Source: Clostridia bacterium (GTDB lineage Bacteria > Bacillota > Clostridia > UBA1381 > UBA9506). From it: DNA of 64,000 nt. The notes beneath the pieces are model-generated. The model saw only the letters and a list, made by a program, of their open reading frames with translations, did no database searches and was not told where the DNA came from. The DNA lies in contig JAFYVH010000011.1 in the NCBI GenBank assembly GCA_017549205.1, positions 1 to 64,000 on the forward strand, given 5' to 3'. Positions 44,730-54,293 of the stretch are shown piece after piece; the stretch's first letter is position 1, and every line of letters starts with the position of its first letter. The position numbers and the translations under genes are program-made.

Positions 44730-46178
44730 ATGCATACATTAACGGCTCATGAAATCAGAGACAAAATAAAAAATAAAGAAATGTCCTCAAAAGAAATCAC
44801 CAAGGCCTTTTTAGACCGGATTGAAAAGGTGGAAGATAAGGTTGAAAGCTATGTAACCATTCTGCCCGAAGAGGCCATGAAAGCCGCTGAGACGGTGGAT
44901 GAAAAAATTGCGAAAGGTGAGAGCGTGGGCGCTTTAGCCGGTGTTCCCATGGCGCTTAAGGATAATCTTTGTACAAAGGATATTTTAACCACCTGCTCAT
45001 CCAAAATGCTGCATAACTTCCGCCCGCCTTACGACTGTACAGTGGCGCAAAAGCTGAAAGATGCCGACACGGTGCTCCTTGGCAAGCTGAACATGGATGA
45101 ATTTGCAATGGGTTCATCCACTGAAAATTCGTTTTTTAAGAAAACAAAAAATCCTTATGATATTACCAAAGTGCCCGGCGGTTCTTCCGGCGGTTCAGCA
45201 GCCTGCGTTGCAGCGGATGAAGCAGCTTTCACTTTAGGCTCTGACACCGGTGGTTCCATTCGTCAGCCGGCGTCTTTGTGTGGCTGCGTTGGTTTAAAAC
45301 CCACCTATGGCACCGTATCCCGCTTTGGTCTGGTGGCCTTTGCTTCATCCTTAGACCAGATTGGTCCCTTGGCAAAAGATGTTACTGACTGTGCACTGGT
45401 TTATGACCAGATTGTTGGTTATGACGCCATGGATTCCACCAGCGTTAACCGTAAATATGCCTCTTTTGAAAAGGCATTAACAGGTGATGTTTGTGGTCTT
45501 AAAATTGGTGTTCCTGCCGAATATATGGGTGAGGGCATCAGCGAGCCGGTGCAAAAAGCCATTTTGGCTGCTCTTGATTCTTTTAAAGCGTTGGGCGCTG
45601 AATATGAAGACATGCATCTGCCCTTAAACGAATATGCCCTGCCGGCTTACTACATGATTTCTTCTGCTGAGGCAAGCTCGAATCTGGCTCGTTTTGACGG
45701 CGTTAAATATGGCTTCCGTGCAGAAAAGTTTGACGACTTGGTTGATTTATATGCACAAACCCGCAGCGAAGGCTTTGGCGCAGAGGTTAAGCGCCGTATC
45801 ATGATTGGTACCTATGCCTTGTCTTCCGGTTACTATGATGCATATTATAAAAAAGCACAACAGGTTAGAACCATGATTATGCAGGATTTTGACAAGGCTT
45901 TCGAAAAATATGATGTGCTGGTTACACCTGCTACACCCACCACAGCCTTTGGCATTGGCGAAAAAACCGATGACCCCTTGCAGATGTACATGGCGGATAT
46001 TTGTACCGTTTCGGTTAACATCGCCGGTCTGCCTGCTGTTGTTCTGCCTTGCGGTTATGATGCAAACGGCTTGCCCGTGGGCTTGCAGATTATCGGCAAA
46101 CCCTTTGGCGAGGCGGCAATTTTGAATGCGGCCTATGCTTTAGAAAAAAACATTTCTAAAGTCAGACCCACACTATAG
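44730..46178 (+). CDS. gatA: Asp-tRNA(Asn)/Glu-tRNA(Gln) amidotransferase subunit A
   Basis: The amidase subunit that releases ammonia from glutamine. The 482-residue protein has the Ser-cisSer-Lys amidase triad in [22 protein letters not shown] and [19 protein letters not shown] precedes ATG 44730; gatB follows 11 bases after the stop. Confidence 0.97.
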   Translation: MHTLTAHEIRDKIKNKEMSSKEITKAFLDRIEKVEDKVESYVTILPEEAMKAAETVDEKIAKGESVGALAGVPMALKDNLCTKDILTTCSSKMLHNFRPPYDCTVAQKLKDADTVLLGKLNMDEFAMGSSTENSFFKKTKNPYDITKVPGGSSGGSAACVAADEAAFTLGSDTGGSIRQPASLCGCVGLKPTYGTVSRFGLVAFASSLDQIGPLAKDVTDCALVYDQIVGYDAMDSTSVNRKYASFEKALTGDVCGLKIGVPAEYMGEGISEPVQKAILAALDSFKALGAEYEDMHLPLNEYALPAYYMISSAEASSNLARFDGVKYGFRAEKFDDLVDLYAQTRSEGFGAEVKRRIMIGTYALSSGYYDAYYKKAQQVRTMIMQDFDKAFEKYDVLVTPATPTTAFGIGEKTDDPLQMYMADICTVSVNIAGLPAVVLPCGYDANGLPVGLQIIGKPFGEAAILNAAYALEKNISKVRPTL

Positions 46179-46189
46179 GAGGACAAATC

Positions 46190-47623
46190 ATGAATTACGA
46201 AACTGTCATCGGTCTTGAGGTTCATGCCGAGCTCAAGACCAATACAAAAATATACTGCGGTTGTAAAAATGAGTTTGGTGGCGAGCCTAACACCCACACC
46301 TGTCCCATTTGTACCGGTATGCCCGGCACCCTGCCTGTTTTGAACAAGAGGGTGGTTGACTTTGCAATCAAAGCAGGCCTTGCTATGAATTGCACCATTA
46401 CCAAATACGGCAAGCAGGACAGAAAGAATTATTTTTATCCCGACCTGCCCAAAGCCTATCAGATTTCACAGTTTGATTTGCCTTTGTGTCAGAACGGATA
46501 CATCGACATTTTGGTTGACGGTGAAACCCGTCGCATCGGCATCACTCGTATCCACATTGAAGAAGATGCCGGCAAACTGGTGCATGATGATTATGCCAAC
46601 TGCTCCATAGCGGACTATAATCGTTGCGGCGTTCCCCTGATTGAGATTGTATCCGAGCCCGATTTGCGCTCTCCTGAAGAGGCAAGAGTCTTTTTAGAAA
46701 CTTTAAAATCTATCTTGGAATATACCGAGGTTTCGGACTGCAAAATGCAGGAAGGCTCTCTGCGTTGCGATGTTAATGTGTCCCTTCGTCCCTTTGGACA
46801 AAAAGAGTTTGGTACCCGTTGCGAAATGAAGAACATTAACTCCTTCCGTGCGGCAGTTCGCTCAATGGAATATGAACAGAAGCGGCAGGCAGAGGTGCTT
46901 TCTGCCGGCGGTGTTATCGTGCAGGAAACACGCAGTTGGGACGATGTTAAAGGCACCAGCGTTGTTATGAGAACAAAGGAAGATGCTCAGGATTATCGCT
47001 ATTTCCCCGAGCCGGACCTTTTGCCTATTGTGGTTTCAGATGAATGGGTTGAAGAAATTAAAAAAACCATTCCGGAATTGCCCGAGCAGCGTCGCAGCCG
47101 TTATGTGAACGATTATGGTCTGCCGGAATATGATGCGTTTCTTTTGACATCTTCTAAAAAAACCGCCGATTTCTTTGATGAAACCGTGAATCTGGGTGCT
47201 GCACCGAAAACCGTCAGCAACTGGTTAATGGGTGACATCGCCAAGGTTTTAAATGACCGTGAATTAGAAGCAGGCGACATTCCTTTTTCACCGGCACAGT
47301 TAAAATCATTAATTGCCTTAATTGAAAAGGGAACCATCAGCAACAGTGCAGCTAAAAAGGTTTTAAATGAGATGTTTAACAGCTCAGAAGAACCTGAAAA
47401 AATCGTGGAACAACTCGGTCTTTCACAGGTGTCAGACGAGGGTGCATTAATGGCTATGGTGCAGGAAGTAATGGCACAAAATCCGCAGTCTATTGTGGAT
47501 TATAAAGCAGGTAAAGACAGAGCTTTAGGCTTTTTGATGGGACAGGTTATGCGTGTTTCCAAGGGAAAAGCAAATCCGCAGGTAATCAGCCAGATGTTAA
47601 AGGAAGCATTAGATAAAGCATGA
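46190..47623 (+). CDS. gatB: Asp-tRNA(Asn)/Glu-tRNA(Gln) amidotransferase subunit B
   Basis: The kinase and tRNA-binding subunit. The 477-residue protein begins YETVIGLEVHAELKT and has a zinc-binding set (CGC, CPIC), the RKNYFYPDLPKAYQISQ motif and a C-terminal tRNA-binding tail domain (GKANPQVISQMLKEALDKA). AGGAGG precedes the ATG; the stop overlaps the next gene as ATGA. Confidence 0.98.
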   Translation: MNYETVIGLEVHAELKTNTKIYCGCKNEFGGEPNTHTCPICTGMPGTLPVLNKRVVDFAIKAGLAMNCTITKYGKQDRKNYFYPDLPKAYQISQFDLPLCQNGYIDILVDGETRRIGITRIHIEEDAGKLVHDDYANCSIADYNRCGVPLIEIVSEPDLRSPEEARVFLETLKSILEYTEVSDCKMQEGSLRCDVNVSLRPFGQKEFGTRCEMKNINSFRAAVRSMEYEQKRQAEVLSAGGVIVQETRSWDDVKGTSVVMRTKEDAQDYRYFPEPDLLPIVVSDEWVEEIKKTIPELPEQRRSRYVNDYGLPEYDAFLLTSSKKTADFFDETVNLGAAPKTVSNWLMGDIAKVLNDRELEAGDIPFSPAQLKSLIALIEKGTISNSAAKKVLNEMFNSSEEPEKIVEQLGLSQVSDEGALMAMVQEVMAQNPQSIVDYKAGKDRALGFLMGQVMRVSKGKANPQVISQMLKEALDKA

Positions 47624-48132
47624 GCAGACTTCATATAAGCAAGTTATACCAAGAAATTTATAAACGATTTGACGCCCTGACTCCCGTTCCCTTTGATTGC
47701 GGCGCCCTTTGCGGCAAGCTGTGCTGTGAGGGGGATGCTGAAAGCGGCATGTATCTCTTTCCCGGCGAAAAAAAGCTTTTCGTCGGGAAAGATAATTTTT
47801 CAGTTTTATCAACTGATTTTATAGTGGGCGGTAAGGCGGTGGATTTAGTCACTTGTCATGGACCTTGCAAAAGAGAAGAGCGGCCTCTTTCCTGCCGCAT
47901 TTTTCCTCTCATTCCCTTTTACCGAAAAGGCTCAACCCTGGAGATTATTCACGACCCCCGGGCAAGCTTTTGCCCGCTGACTCATCCCGAAGCGGCTGAT
48001 TGCATTGACGAAGCCTTTATCCGTGAGGTGCGCCGCACTTTTGAATTGTTAATTAAAATCCCAGCGGTTGCGAACTATTTAGACGCTTTGTCCTATGTTT
48101 TAGATGATTATCAGAAGTTAAACAGGTGGTGA
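47620..48132 (+). CDS. Cys-rich protein of unknown function, YkgJ-like
   Basis: A 170-residue cytoplasmic protein with clustered cysteines: FDCGALCGKLCCEGD, then CHGPCKREERPLSCRIFPLIPF and SFCPLTH. This layout recalls the YkgJ-type CxxCC zinc/iron-binding proteins. It overlaps gatB by 4 bases and ends 5 bases before the mnmE start, so it is in a translation/tRNA-modification operon. A metal-dependent role there is inference. Confidence 0.7.
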   Translation: MSRLHISKLYQEIYKRFDALTPVPFDCGALCGKLCCEGDAESGMYLFPGEKKLFVGKDNFSVLSTDFIVGGKAVDLVTCHGPCKREERPLSCRIFPLIPFYRKGSTLEIIHDPRASFCPLTHPEAADCIDEAFIREVRRTFELLIKIPAVANYLDALSYVLDDYQKLNRW

Positions 48133-48137
48133 CAGCT

Positions 48138-49499
48138 TTGAAAGAAACAACAATTGCAGCCATTGCAACAGCACCCGGTGAAGGTGGCATTGCGGTGATT
48201 CGCGTTAGCGGAACCGAGGCCATCTCTGTTTGTGACCGCGTTTTTCGCGGCAAAAAGGCGTTAGCTGATTGCCCGAGTCACACCCTGGCCTATGGACACA
48301 TTGTGCAAAACGACACAATTTTAGATGAGGTGTTGGCAGGTGTTATGCGTGCGCCCCGTTCTTACACAGGTGAAGATGTGGTTGAAATCAGCTGTCATGG
48401 TGGCAGTTACATAGCACGAAGCGTGTTGTCGGCCATTTTATCTAGCGGAGCAGTACTTGCCACACGGGGCGAGTTTACAAAACGAGCTTTTTTAAACGGC
48501 AAGATGGATTTATCACAGGCTGAAGCCGTTATCGATTTGATTCAGGCGGAATCAGACGCAGCGGTTACGCTTTCTGTTAATCAGCTTAAAGGTCGTCTGT
48601 CTGCGCCCATTGAAGCCATCCGACAAGAAATTTTGCATTTGGCGGCAGGACTTGATGTGATGGCAGACTATCCTGATGAAGATGTTGAAGAAACCACCAC
48701 GGCAGAAACCGAAACCACCCTTAAGGAACTGATTTTAAAGCTAAAGGACATGCAGGGTGAGGCAGAACAGGGCAGATTGATTCGTGAGGGCATTAACACA
48801 GTTATTGTGGGTAAACCCAATGTGGGCAAATCTTCTTTGCTAAACAGTTTATCCGGCACAGACAGGGCTTTGGTCACCCAGCAGGCCGGCACAACACGCG
48901 ATGTCATTGAAGAATCTGTTCGTTTGGGCGAATTGCGGCTGAATCTATTTGATACCGCCGGTATTCGCAATGAGGCAGAAGCCATTGAAGAAATGGGCAT
49001 TAAAAAGGCAAAAGAATATGTAGAGCGGGCTGACCTTGTGCTTTTTGTGTTGGATGCATCGAAAACTTTTGATGCTGAAGACGAAGCCATTTTAGAAATA
49101 GTAAAAAATAAAAATGTAATTGTTGTTTTGAATAAATCAGACTTAGAGCGCACCTGCCGCTTGACGGGGGTAGCGGCAAAATTGCCGCAGGTGGTGCTGT
49201 CTGCAAAATATAGTGAGGGACTTTCAGACCTTGAAGAAATAGTAACCGCGCTATTTTCCTTGGGTAAAATCACCCAAAGGCAAGATGCAGCAGTTATCAA
49301 TCTGCGGCACAAACAAGCCATCAGCGAGGCGCTTTCGGCCCTCCAAAATGCCCTTGCCACACTGGGTGCAGGTATGCCTACTGACCTTTTATCAGTAGAC
49401 TTGCGCATAGCGATAGAGGCCTTGGGCACCATTGATGGTCAAACGGTATCAGAGGAAATCGTGGACGAAATTTTCTCCCGTTTTTGCCTGGGTAAGTAG
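48138..49499 (+). CDS. mnmE: tRNA modification GTPase MnmE
   Basis: MnmE with MnmG installs the 5-carboxymethylaminomethyl group at U34 of tRNAs. The 453-residue protein has the folate-binding N-terminal domain (TIAAIATAPGEGGIAVIRVSG), the inserted G domain with G1 GKPNVGKSS (about 225), DTAGIR and NKSD, and the C-terminal FCLGK with the catalytic Cys. TTG 48138 lies about eight bases after AGGTGG; GTG 48126/48129 are alternatives. mnmG is not next to it. Confidence 0.96.
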   Translation: MKETTIAAIATAPGEGGIAVIRVSGTEAISVCDRVFRGKKALADCPSHTLAYGHIVQNDTILDEVLAGVMRAPRSYTGEDVVEISCHGGSYIARSVLSAILSSGAVLATRGEFTKRAFLNGKMDLSQAEAVIDLIQAESDAAVTLSVNQLKGRLSAPIEAIRQEILHLAAGLDVMADYPDEDVEETTTAETETTLKELILKLKDMQGEAEQGRLIREGINTVIVGKPNVGKSSLLNSLSGTDRALVTQQAGTTRDVIEESVRLGELRLNLFDTAGIRNEAEAIEEMGIKKAKEYVERADLVLFVLDASKTFDAEDEAILEIVKNKNVIVVLNKSDLERTCRLTGVAAKLPQVVLSAKYSEGLSDLEEIVTALFSLGKITQRQDAAVINLRHKQAISEALSALQNALATLGAGMPTDLLSVDLRIAIEALGTIDGQTVSEEIVDEIFSRFCLGK

Positions 49500-49582
49500 T
49501 CTATTCGTCCTTTTAAAACAATACAATGAATTAATAGAGTCAATCCTGTCCAAAACAATTTGGAAGAGTGGGGGTCACAAGA

Positions 49583-51328
49583 TTGAAAAAACAATCCTAT
49601 TTAAAAGGTGCAGTCATTTTGGTTGTAGCCAATGCGCTGGTTAAGGTCATTGGGGCGTTGTTTAAAATTCCCCTTGCCAATATCATTCACGAAGAGGGTA
49701 TGGCCATATTCAGCACCGCCTATAACCTGTATGCCTGCATGTTTGTTATTGCAACGGCAGGTCTGCCGGTGGCTGTTTCAAAAATGGTGTCGGCCAGCGT
49801 TGCTAAAAACAACTATACTGAAACAAAGAAAATCTTTCGGGCGGCCATTACCTTGCTGTTTTTAATCGGTTTGGCGGGTATGCTTGTTTTGCTTTTGGGC
49901 GCCAAGATTTTTGCGGTTTCCGTTGTGAATTCCCCGTCTTCTTATTTGAGTATTATTGCCATTGCGCCGGCTATCTTTTTTGTATCGCTGCTTTCTGCAT
50001 TCAGAGGCTATTTTCAAGGATTTTCTGACATGCTGCCCACGGCCTTGTCTGAAGTGGCAGAGGCTTTGGGCAAACTGGTTATCGGTCTTTTGTTGGCTTA
50101 TGTTTTATTCCCCAGCGGCATTGTGAATGCTGCTGCCGGTGCGGTTTTAGGCGTAACGGCAGGCACATTTTTTGCTTGCATCATTATGGTTGTTACCTTT
50201 GTTGCTCGCAGAAAAGCCATGAACAAACAGGCCATCCTTTATAACCCCCAGTCCCGCAGCGCAAGGTCGATTTTTGCGGAGCTTGCCAAATTGGCCGTTC
50301 CTATCACCATTGGTGCGGCGGTTACTTCTTTAACCAATGTAATTGATGTGGTTATGATTCGCAAGCAGCTCCAAACCATTTCTGTGACACAAGACATGTT
50401 TAACACTCTGACCGAGTTTTATGGGGTGTCACCTGCTGAGGCTATCATTGGGAATGCCATGGCAATTAAACCCTCTGAAATTTTATACGGTGCTTATTCG
50501 GGATTTGCCATCCCCATGTTTAATTTGCCGCCCACCATCATCATGTCACTTTCCATGAGCGTAGTGCCCTTTATTTCCGGCGCTTTCGCAACGAAAAACT
50601 TTGCAGAAGTGAAAAAACTTTCAGAGTCAACTTTGCGCATTACCATGCTGTTTTCGCTGCCTTGTGCAGTGGGTTTATCGGTTTTAAGCGAACCGATTCT
50701 CACAGCGGTTTATAATAATGCCCGTGCGGCATCCATGTTGACCATTTTGGGCTATGCCGTTATTTTTGTCAGCCTAGTTTCTGTTTCAACGGCCATGCTG
50801 CAGGCGGCAGGAAAGGTTATGATTCCTGTGCGGAATATGGCCATTGGCGGCGTGGTTAAAATTGTGACAAACTTTATTTTAATAGCCATCCCCGGCATCA
50901 ATATTGGTGGTGCACCCATCAGCACCAATTTGTGCTACTTGGTGATTACTGTGCTGAATTTAAACAGTGTACGGCGCATTATGGGTGCAAAAATGCCCCT
51001 TTCAAGCTTTGTTTTGCGTCCTGTTATAGCCAGCGGTATTATGGGGGTTGGCGGATATTTTGCCTATCAACTGGCAGCGAAGTTTTTGAATATTGCTCCT
51101 ATGGCATTGACAGTAAACTTCATGCCCCAAAACCCACCCATCACCCCGGTGGTTTCCGGCATTCGAATCAAAATGATTATCGCCCTTGGAGTTGCAATTT
51201 GTGTGGCTGTGCTGCTTTATGGTATTATGGTTTTTGCCTTTAAGCTGATTCGCCGAGAAGATGTTTTGATGATGCCCAAAGGTGAAAAGTTAGCAGGTCT
51301 TTTGGATAAATTCCGTTTGCTTTCTTAA
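49583..51328 (+). CDS. SpoVB/MurJ-like polysaccharide flippase
   Basis: A roughly 580-residue MVF-type membrane protein with about fourteen segments, starting KKQSYLKGAVILVVANALVKVIGALFKIPL, which is the SpoVB signature region. SpoVB/YtgP members flip lipid-linked precursors; SpoVB is needed for spore cortex and others for vegetative wall or capsule. Position before mazG and HU matches the spoVB-mazG arrangement seen in Clostridia, supporting a sporulation role. TTG 49583 is preferred (GGGGGT upstream); GTG 49568 is possible. Confidence 0.88.
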   Translation: MKKQSYLKGAVILVVANALVKVIGALFKIPLANIIHEEGMAIFSTAYNLYACMFVIATAGLPVAVSKMVSASVAKNNYTETKKIFRAAITLLFLIGLAGMLVLLLGAKIFAVSVVNSPSSYLSIIAIAPAIFFVSLLSAFRGYFQGFSDMLPTALSEVAEALGKLVIGLLLAYVLFPSGIVNAAAGAVLGVTAGTFFACIIMVVTFVARRKAMNKQAILYNPQSRSARSIFAELAKLAVPITIGAAVTSLTNVIDVVMIRKQLQTISVTQDMFNTLTEFYGVSPAEAIIGNAMAIKPSEILYGAYSGFAIPMFNLPPTIIMSLSMSVVPFISGAFATKNFAEVKKLSESTLRITMLFSLPCAVGLSVLSEPILTAVYNNARAASMLTILGYAVIFVSLVSVSTAMLQAAGKVMIPVRNMAIGGVVKIVTNFILIAIPGINIGGAPISTNLCYLVITVLNLNSVRRIMGAKMPLSSFVLRPVIASGIMGVGGYFAYQLAAKFLNIAPMALTVNFMPQNPPITPVVSGIRIKMIIALGVAICVAVLLYGIMVFAFKLIRREDVLMMPKGEKLAGLLDKFRLLS

Positions 51329-51368
51329 AAGAGAAGTGCAGCAGTAATAATTAAAGGAGCAAAAGATT

Positions 51369-52157
51369 ATGGAACAAGAGAAAAAACACTATAGCTTTAG
51401 TGATTTGGTCGATATTTTGAGAGCCTTGCGGGGTGAAAATGGCTGCCCGTGGGACAAAGTGCAAACCCATCAGAGCATTAAAATGAATTTGATTGAAGAG
51501 GCCTATGAAGCCATGGAGGCACTGGACCACGACACGCCGGATGCCTTTGCTGATGAATTGGGCGACCTTTTGATGCAGGTGGTTTTTCACGCGCAAATCG
51601 GCGAAGATGCAGGTACTTTTACCCTTGATGATGTGCTGTATCATATTTGCCATAAAATGATTTCACGACACAGCCACATTTTTGGAAATGATGTTGCCGA
51701 AACGCCCGAAGCGGTCCTTGACACCTGGGAAAAAAATAAGCAAAAAGAAAGAGGACAAAAAAGCTATACCGAAAGCATGGAGAGCGTGTGTTCGTATTTG
51801 CCGGCGCTGATTCGTGCCCAAAAGGTGCAGTCAAAGGCGGCTAAGGTGGGCTTTGATTGGGAAAGTGTCGATGGGGCACTGCAAAAATTGCGTGAAGAGG
51901 TTGAAGAACTGGCTGAAGCAGCAGGGCAGCAGGATAAGACTCATGTCAGCGAGGAACTGGGCGATGTTTTATTTTCGGCTGTTAATGTTGCCCGCTTTTT
52001 TAAATGTTCGGCGGAGGAATCCTTAGGGGAGACCATCCGCAAGTTTATCAACCGCTTTTCTTTTATTGAAAAAGAGGCCCAAAAAGCAGGCAAGAAACTG
52101 GAAGAAATGACATTAGACGAGATGGATGCCCTGTGGAATGCGGCAAAAGGTCGTTAA
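51369..52157 (+). CDS. mazG: nucleoside triphosphate pyrophosphohydrolase MazG
   Basis: MazG hydrolyses (d)NTPs to monophosphates and cleans damaged nucleotides. The 262-residue protein has two MazG repeats, each with the EExxE...ExxD metal site (NLIEEAYEAMEAL with DELGDLLMQV; LREEVEELAEAA with EELGDVLFSAVN), and the LRGENGCPWDKVQTH start. AAAGGAG precedes ATG 51369. Confidence 0.97.
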   Translation: MEQEKKHYSFSDLVDILRALRGENGCPWDKVQTHQSIKMNLIEEAYEAMEALDHDTPDAFADELGDLLMQVVFHAQIGEDAGTFTLDDVLYHICHKMISRHSHIFGNDVAETPEAVLDTWEKNKQKERGQKSYTESMESVCSYLPALIRAQKVQSKAAKVGFDWESVDGALQKLREEVEELAEAAGQQDKTHVSEELGDVLFSAVNVARFFKCSAEESLGETIRKFINRFSFIEKEAQKAGKKLEEMTLDEMDALWNAAKGR

Positions 52158-52225
52158 AATAGACAAAAAAGGGTAGTTCTATTTAGTGATATTAAATGAA
52201 GATTATGTAAACAAGAAAAAAACAT

Positions 52226-52254
52226 TTCACAAATGGCGAAATATGTCGTATAAT
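52226..52254 (+). promoter_or_regulatory. sigma-A promoter of the HU gene
   Basis: TTCACA (52226-52231), 17-base spacer, TATAAT (52249-52254), 40 bases before ATG. Confidence 0.65.
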
Positions 52255-52293
52255 GATATTTAGTGTTTTATATTATGTAAAGGAGGCGAGAAG

Positions 52294-52572
52294 ATGAATA
52301 AAGCAGAATTAGTTGCTGCACTGGCACAGAAGGCTGACATTACAAAAAAAGATGCGGAAAAAGTGCTGGGTGCGTTTGTTGACATCGTTGGAGAATCCTT
52401 GAAAAAAGGTGATAAAGTTCAGTTGGTAGGTTTTGGTACATTTGAAGCAAGAAAGAGAGCTGCTCGTACCGGTAAGAACCCCCAGACAAAAGCTGTTATC
52501 AAAATTCCGGCAAGCGTTGTTCCGGCATTTAAAGCCGGCAAAGCATTAAAAGATGTTGTTTCCGGTAAATAA
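52294..52572 (+). CDS. hup: HU family DNA-binding protein
   Basis: The 92-residue nucleoid protein has the HU arm signature (GFGTFEARKRAARTGKNPQT) and starts MNKAELVAALAQKADITKKDAEK. AAAGGAGG precedes it. It follows mazG as in many Clostridia but has its own promoter and terminator. Confidence 0.97.
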   Translation: MNKAELVAALAQKADITKKDAEKVLGAFVDIVGESLKKGDKVQLVGFGTFEARKRAARTGKNPQTKAVIKIPASVVPAFKAGKALKDVVSGK

Positions 52573-52584
52573 TGAAAAAATTGA

Positions 52585-52615
52585 GCCGTCCGGCATTAGC
52601 CGGGCGGCTTTGTTT
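52585..52615. terminator. terminator between HU gene and sigF
   Basis: GCCGTCCGGC / GCCGGGCGGC (one G-T pair), ATTA loop, then TTTGTTT; the minus strand side has AAAAAATTG mirrored, so it may serve sigF too. Confidence 0.88.
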
Positions 52616-52618
52616 ATA

Positions 52619-53326
52619 TCAGCTGTTTAGATAAAATTCCTTGCGCAATCTTGTAATAATACTTTTTTCAAGTCGTGATACCTGCACCTGAGAAATACCC
52701 AGGCGTTTGCCGACTCGCTCTTGGGTTTCGCCCTTTATGTAACGCAGGAGGATGATGGTTTGCTCGCGCTGAGGCAAAGTACCAATTATCTGCTTTAGCG
52801 CCAGCTTATCAACGCTGTCAAAAGCAATTTCTCTTGCCGCAATCTGCTCACCTAAGGTGGTGTCAGCATCTCCACGGGGTTCATCTAATGAAAGGGTTGG
52901 CTGCACTGCTGCTAATACATTGCTGAGCTCTTCCGGCTGCATGGACAGCCTATGGGCAAGTTCACAAATGGTGGGCTCGCGTCCGTTTTGCCTTGTGAGT
53001 ATTTCTTGCATGTGTGCAGCTTTTGCTGCCAGTGTCTTATAAGAACGGCTGACCTTTATGGCTGTGTTGTCACGCAGATAGCGTTTAATCTCTCCTAACA
53101 TAACCGGAACGGCATAGGTGGAAAGCTGCACACCAAAATCGGGATTAAAAGCATTTAAAGCCTTAATCATGCCGACAGAGGCAATCTGATACAAGTCTTC
53201 AGCATCGACGCCACGGTTTAAAAAACGATTGGCAACCATATGTACAAGTCCCAGATTTTTTTCCAATAACTGATTTCTGGCGTCAGCATCCCCTTGGGCA
53301 CACCGGCGAAATAAATCGGTTGACAT
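52619..53326 (-). CDS. sigF: RNA polymerase sporulation sigma factor SigF
   Basis: SigF directs early forespore transcription. The 235-residue protein has region 2 (ADARNQLLEKNLGLVHMVANRF to DLYQIASVGMIKALNAF), region 3 and the region 4 helix-turn-helix (TQERVGKRLGISQVQVSRLEKSI). GGGAGG precedes ATG 53326. Third gene of the spoIIA operon, held inactive by SpoIIAB. Confidence 0.97.
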   Translation of the reverse strand: MSTDLFRRCAQGDADARNQLLEKNLGLVHMVANRFLNRGVDAEDLYQIASVGMIKALNAFNPDFGVQLSTYAVPVMLGEIKRYLRDNTAIKVSRSYKTLAAKAAHMQEILTRQNGREPTICELAHRLSMQPEELSNVLAAVQPTLSLDEPRGDADTTLGEQIAAREIAFDSVDKLALKQIIGTLPQREQTIILLRYIKGETQERVGKRLGISQVQVSRLEKSIITRLRKEFYLNS

Positions 53327-53341
53327 AGCGCTTTCCTCCCT

Positions 53342-53779
53342 TTAAGAGAGAGTGCTGTCACTGCCAATCTGTTTTGTCATGATGACAGTGGTGCCTTTGT
53401 CCATTTCAGATTGCACGACCAAACTGTCCATGAATGTTTCCATCACGGTAAAACCCATGCCGGAGCGTTCGTCGTCGGCTGCACTGGTATACATGGGCTC
53501 TAAGGCCTGCTCAATATTTTCAATTCCACGACCGGCATCTGAAATGGTAAGGCAGACGGTTTTATCCAGTGATAAAGCGCACGAGATGGTCACGATTCCG
53601 TTCCCATGACCGTAGCCATGAACAATGGCATTTGTCACAGCTTCTGATACAGCTGTTTTAATATCGGCCAGCTCTTCTAAAGTGGGGTCAAGCTGTGCCA
53701 CAAAGGCAGAAACGGCTGCTCGGGCAAAGCCCTCGTTTGCTGATTTGCTCAAGAAACTAAGATTTATTTTGTTTTCCAT
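53342..53779 (-). CDS. spoIIAB: anti-sigma F factor SpoIIAB
   Basis: A GHKL-type serine kinase that binds SigF and phosphorylates SpoIIAA. The 145-residue product shows the N box (AVSEAVTNAIVHGYG), G1 (ISDAGRGIEN) and G2 (ERSGMGFTVMETF). ATG 53779 follows AAAGGAGG and is two bases after the spoIIAA stop, so the two are translationally coupled. Confidence 0.96.
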   Translation of the reverse strand: MENKINLSFLSKSANEGFARAAVSAFVAQLDPTLEELADIKTAVSEAVTNAIVHGYGHGNGIVTISCALSLDKTVCLTISDAGRGIENIEQALEPMYTSAADDERSGMGFTVMETFMDSLVVQSEMDKGTTVIMTKQIGSDSTLS

Positions 53780-53781
53780 GT

Positions 53782-54126
53782 TCAAGCCTCCTTTAAATCT
53801 CTCAGCGCGTTTTCAACGCCGGGATAAACTGTCATAAGTTTTTTTAAGCCGGACATGGTAATCAGGCGTTCAGTTTGCGGCTTTGTGCAAACCAGTGCCA
53901 CCTGACCGCCTAAAGAATGAATGAGTTTGTAGCGTCCGATAATCATACCGATGCCGGAGCTATCCATAAAAGAAAGGTCAGAAAAATCAAAAATCAGATT
54001 TTTGGCATCCCGTTCGGCAATGGTTCTTTCGATGACCATCCGTGTTGGTTCGGCTTCGTGGTGGTCCAGCTCGCCGATTAGCTTGACAATTAAAGTTTTG
54101 TTACATAGCTTTAGTGTAATTTGCAA
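53782..54126 (-). CDS. spoIIAA: anti-sigma F factor antagonist SpoIIAA
   Basis: A STAS-domain protein whose unphosphorylated form frees SigF from SpoIIAB. The 114-residue product has the phosphorylatable serine motif FMDSSGIGMIIGRYK. TTG 54126 is chosen because AAAGGAG lies eight bases upstream and the family starts ITLKLCNKTLIVKL; the frame is open to 54249 without a ribosome site. A SigH-type promoter is at 54183-54211. Confidence 0.93.
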   Translation of the reverse strand: MQITLKLCNKTLIVKLIGELDHHEAEPTRMVIERTIAERDAKNLIFDFSDLSFMDSSGIGMIIGRYKLIHSLGGQVALVCTKPQTERLITMSGLKKLMTVYPGVENALRDLKEA

Positions 54127-54182
54127 AGCTTTTTCTCCTTTCAAAATGTAAAAAATTAGTGCTTGTGTTTTTGCACCTTTAT

Positions 54183-54211
54183 ATATTCGTCGGGCTTGTC
54201 TTATTTCCTGC
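54183..54211 (-). promoter_or_regulatory. SigH-type promoter of the spoIIA operon
   Basis: On the minus strand GCAGGAAAT, 11 bases, GACGAATAT: this fits the SigH consensus RnAGGAwWW-N11/12-RnnGAATWW at every fixed position. The B. subtilis spoIIA operon is also SigH-dependent. Confidence 0.82.
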
Positions 54212-54223
54212 GTAAAAAAATAA

Positions 54224-54263
54224 AAGGTTTTGTCGAAAAGAGGTAACATTTCGACAAAACCTT
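54224..54263 (-). terminator. terminator of the amidohydrolase gene
   Basis: Perfect 15-bp stem AAGGTTTTGTCGAAA / TTTCGACAAAACCTT, T-rich on the minus strand; it isolates spoIIA from the gene upstream. Confidence 0.92.
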
Positions 54264-54293
54264 ATTTTGTGACAAAAACCGGGATTTTATGCA

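Noticed and set aside
48668..49432. 254-codon minus-strand frame opposite mnmE
   Set aside because: Serine-rich shadow of a strongly recognised gene, no ribosome site, no family.
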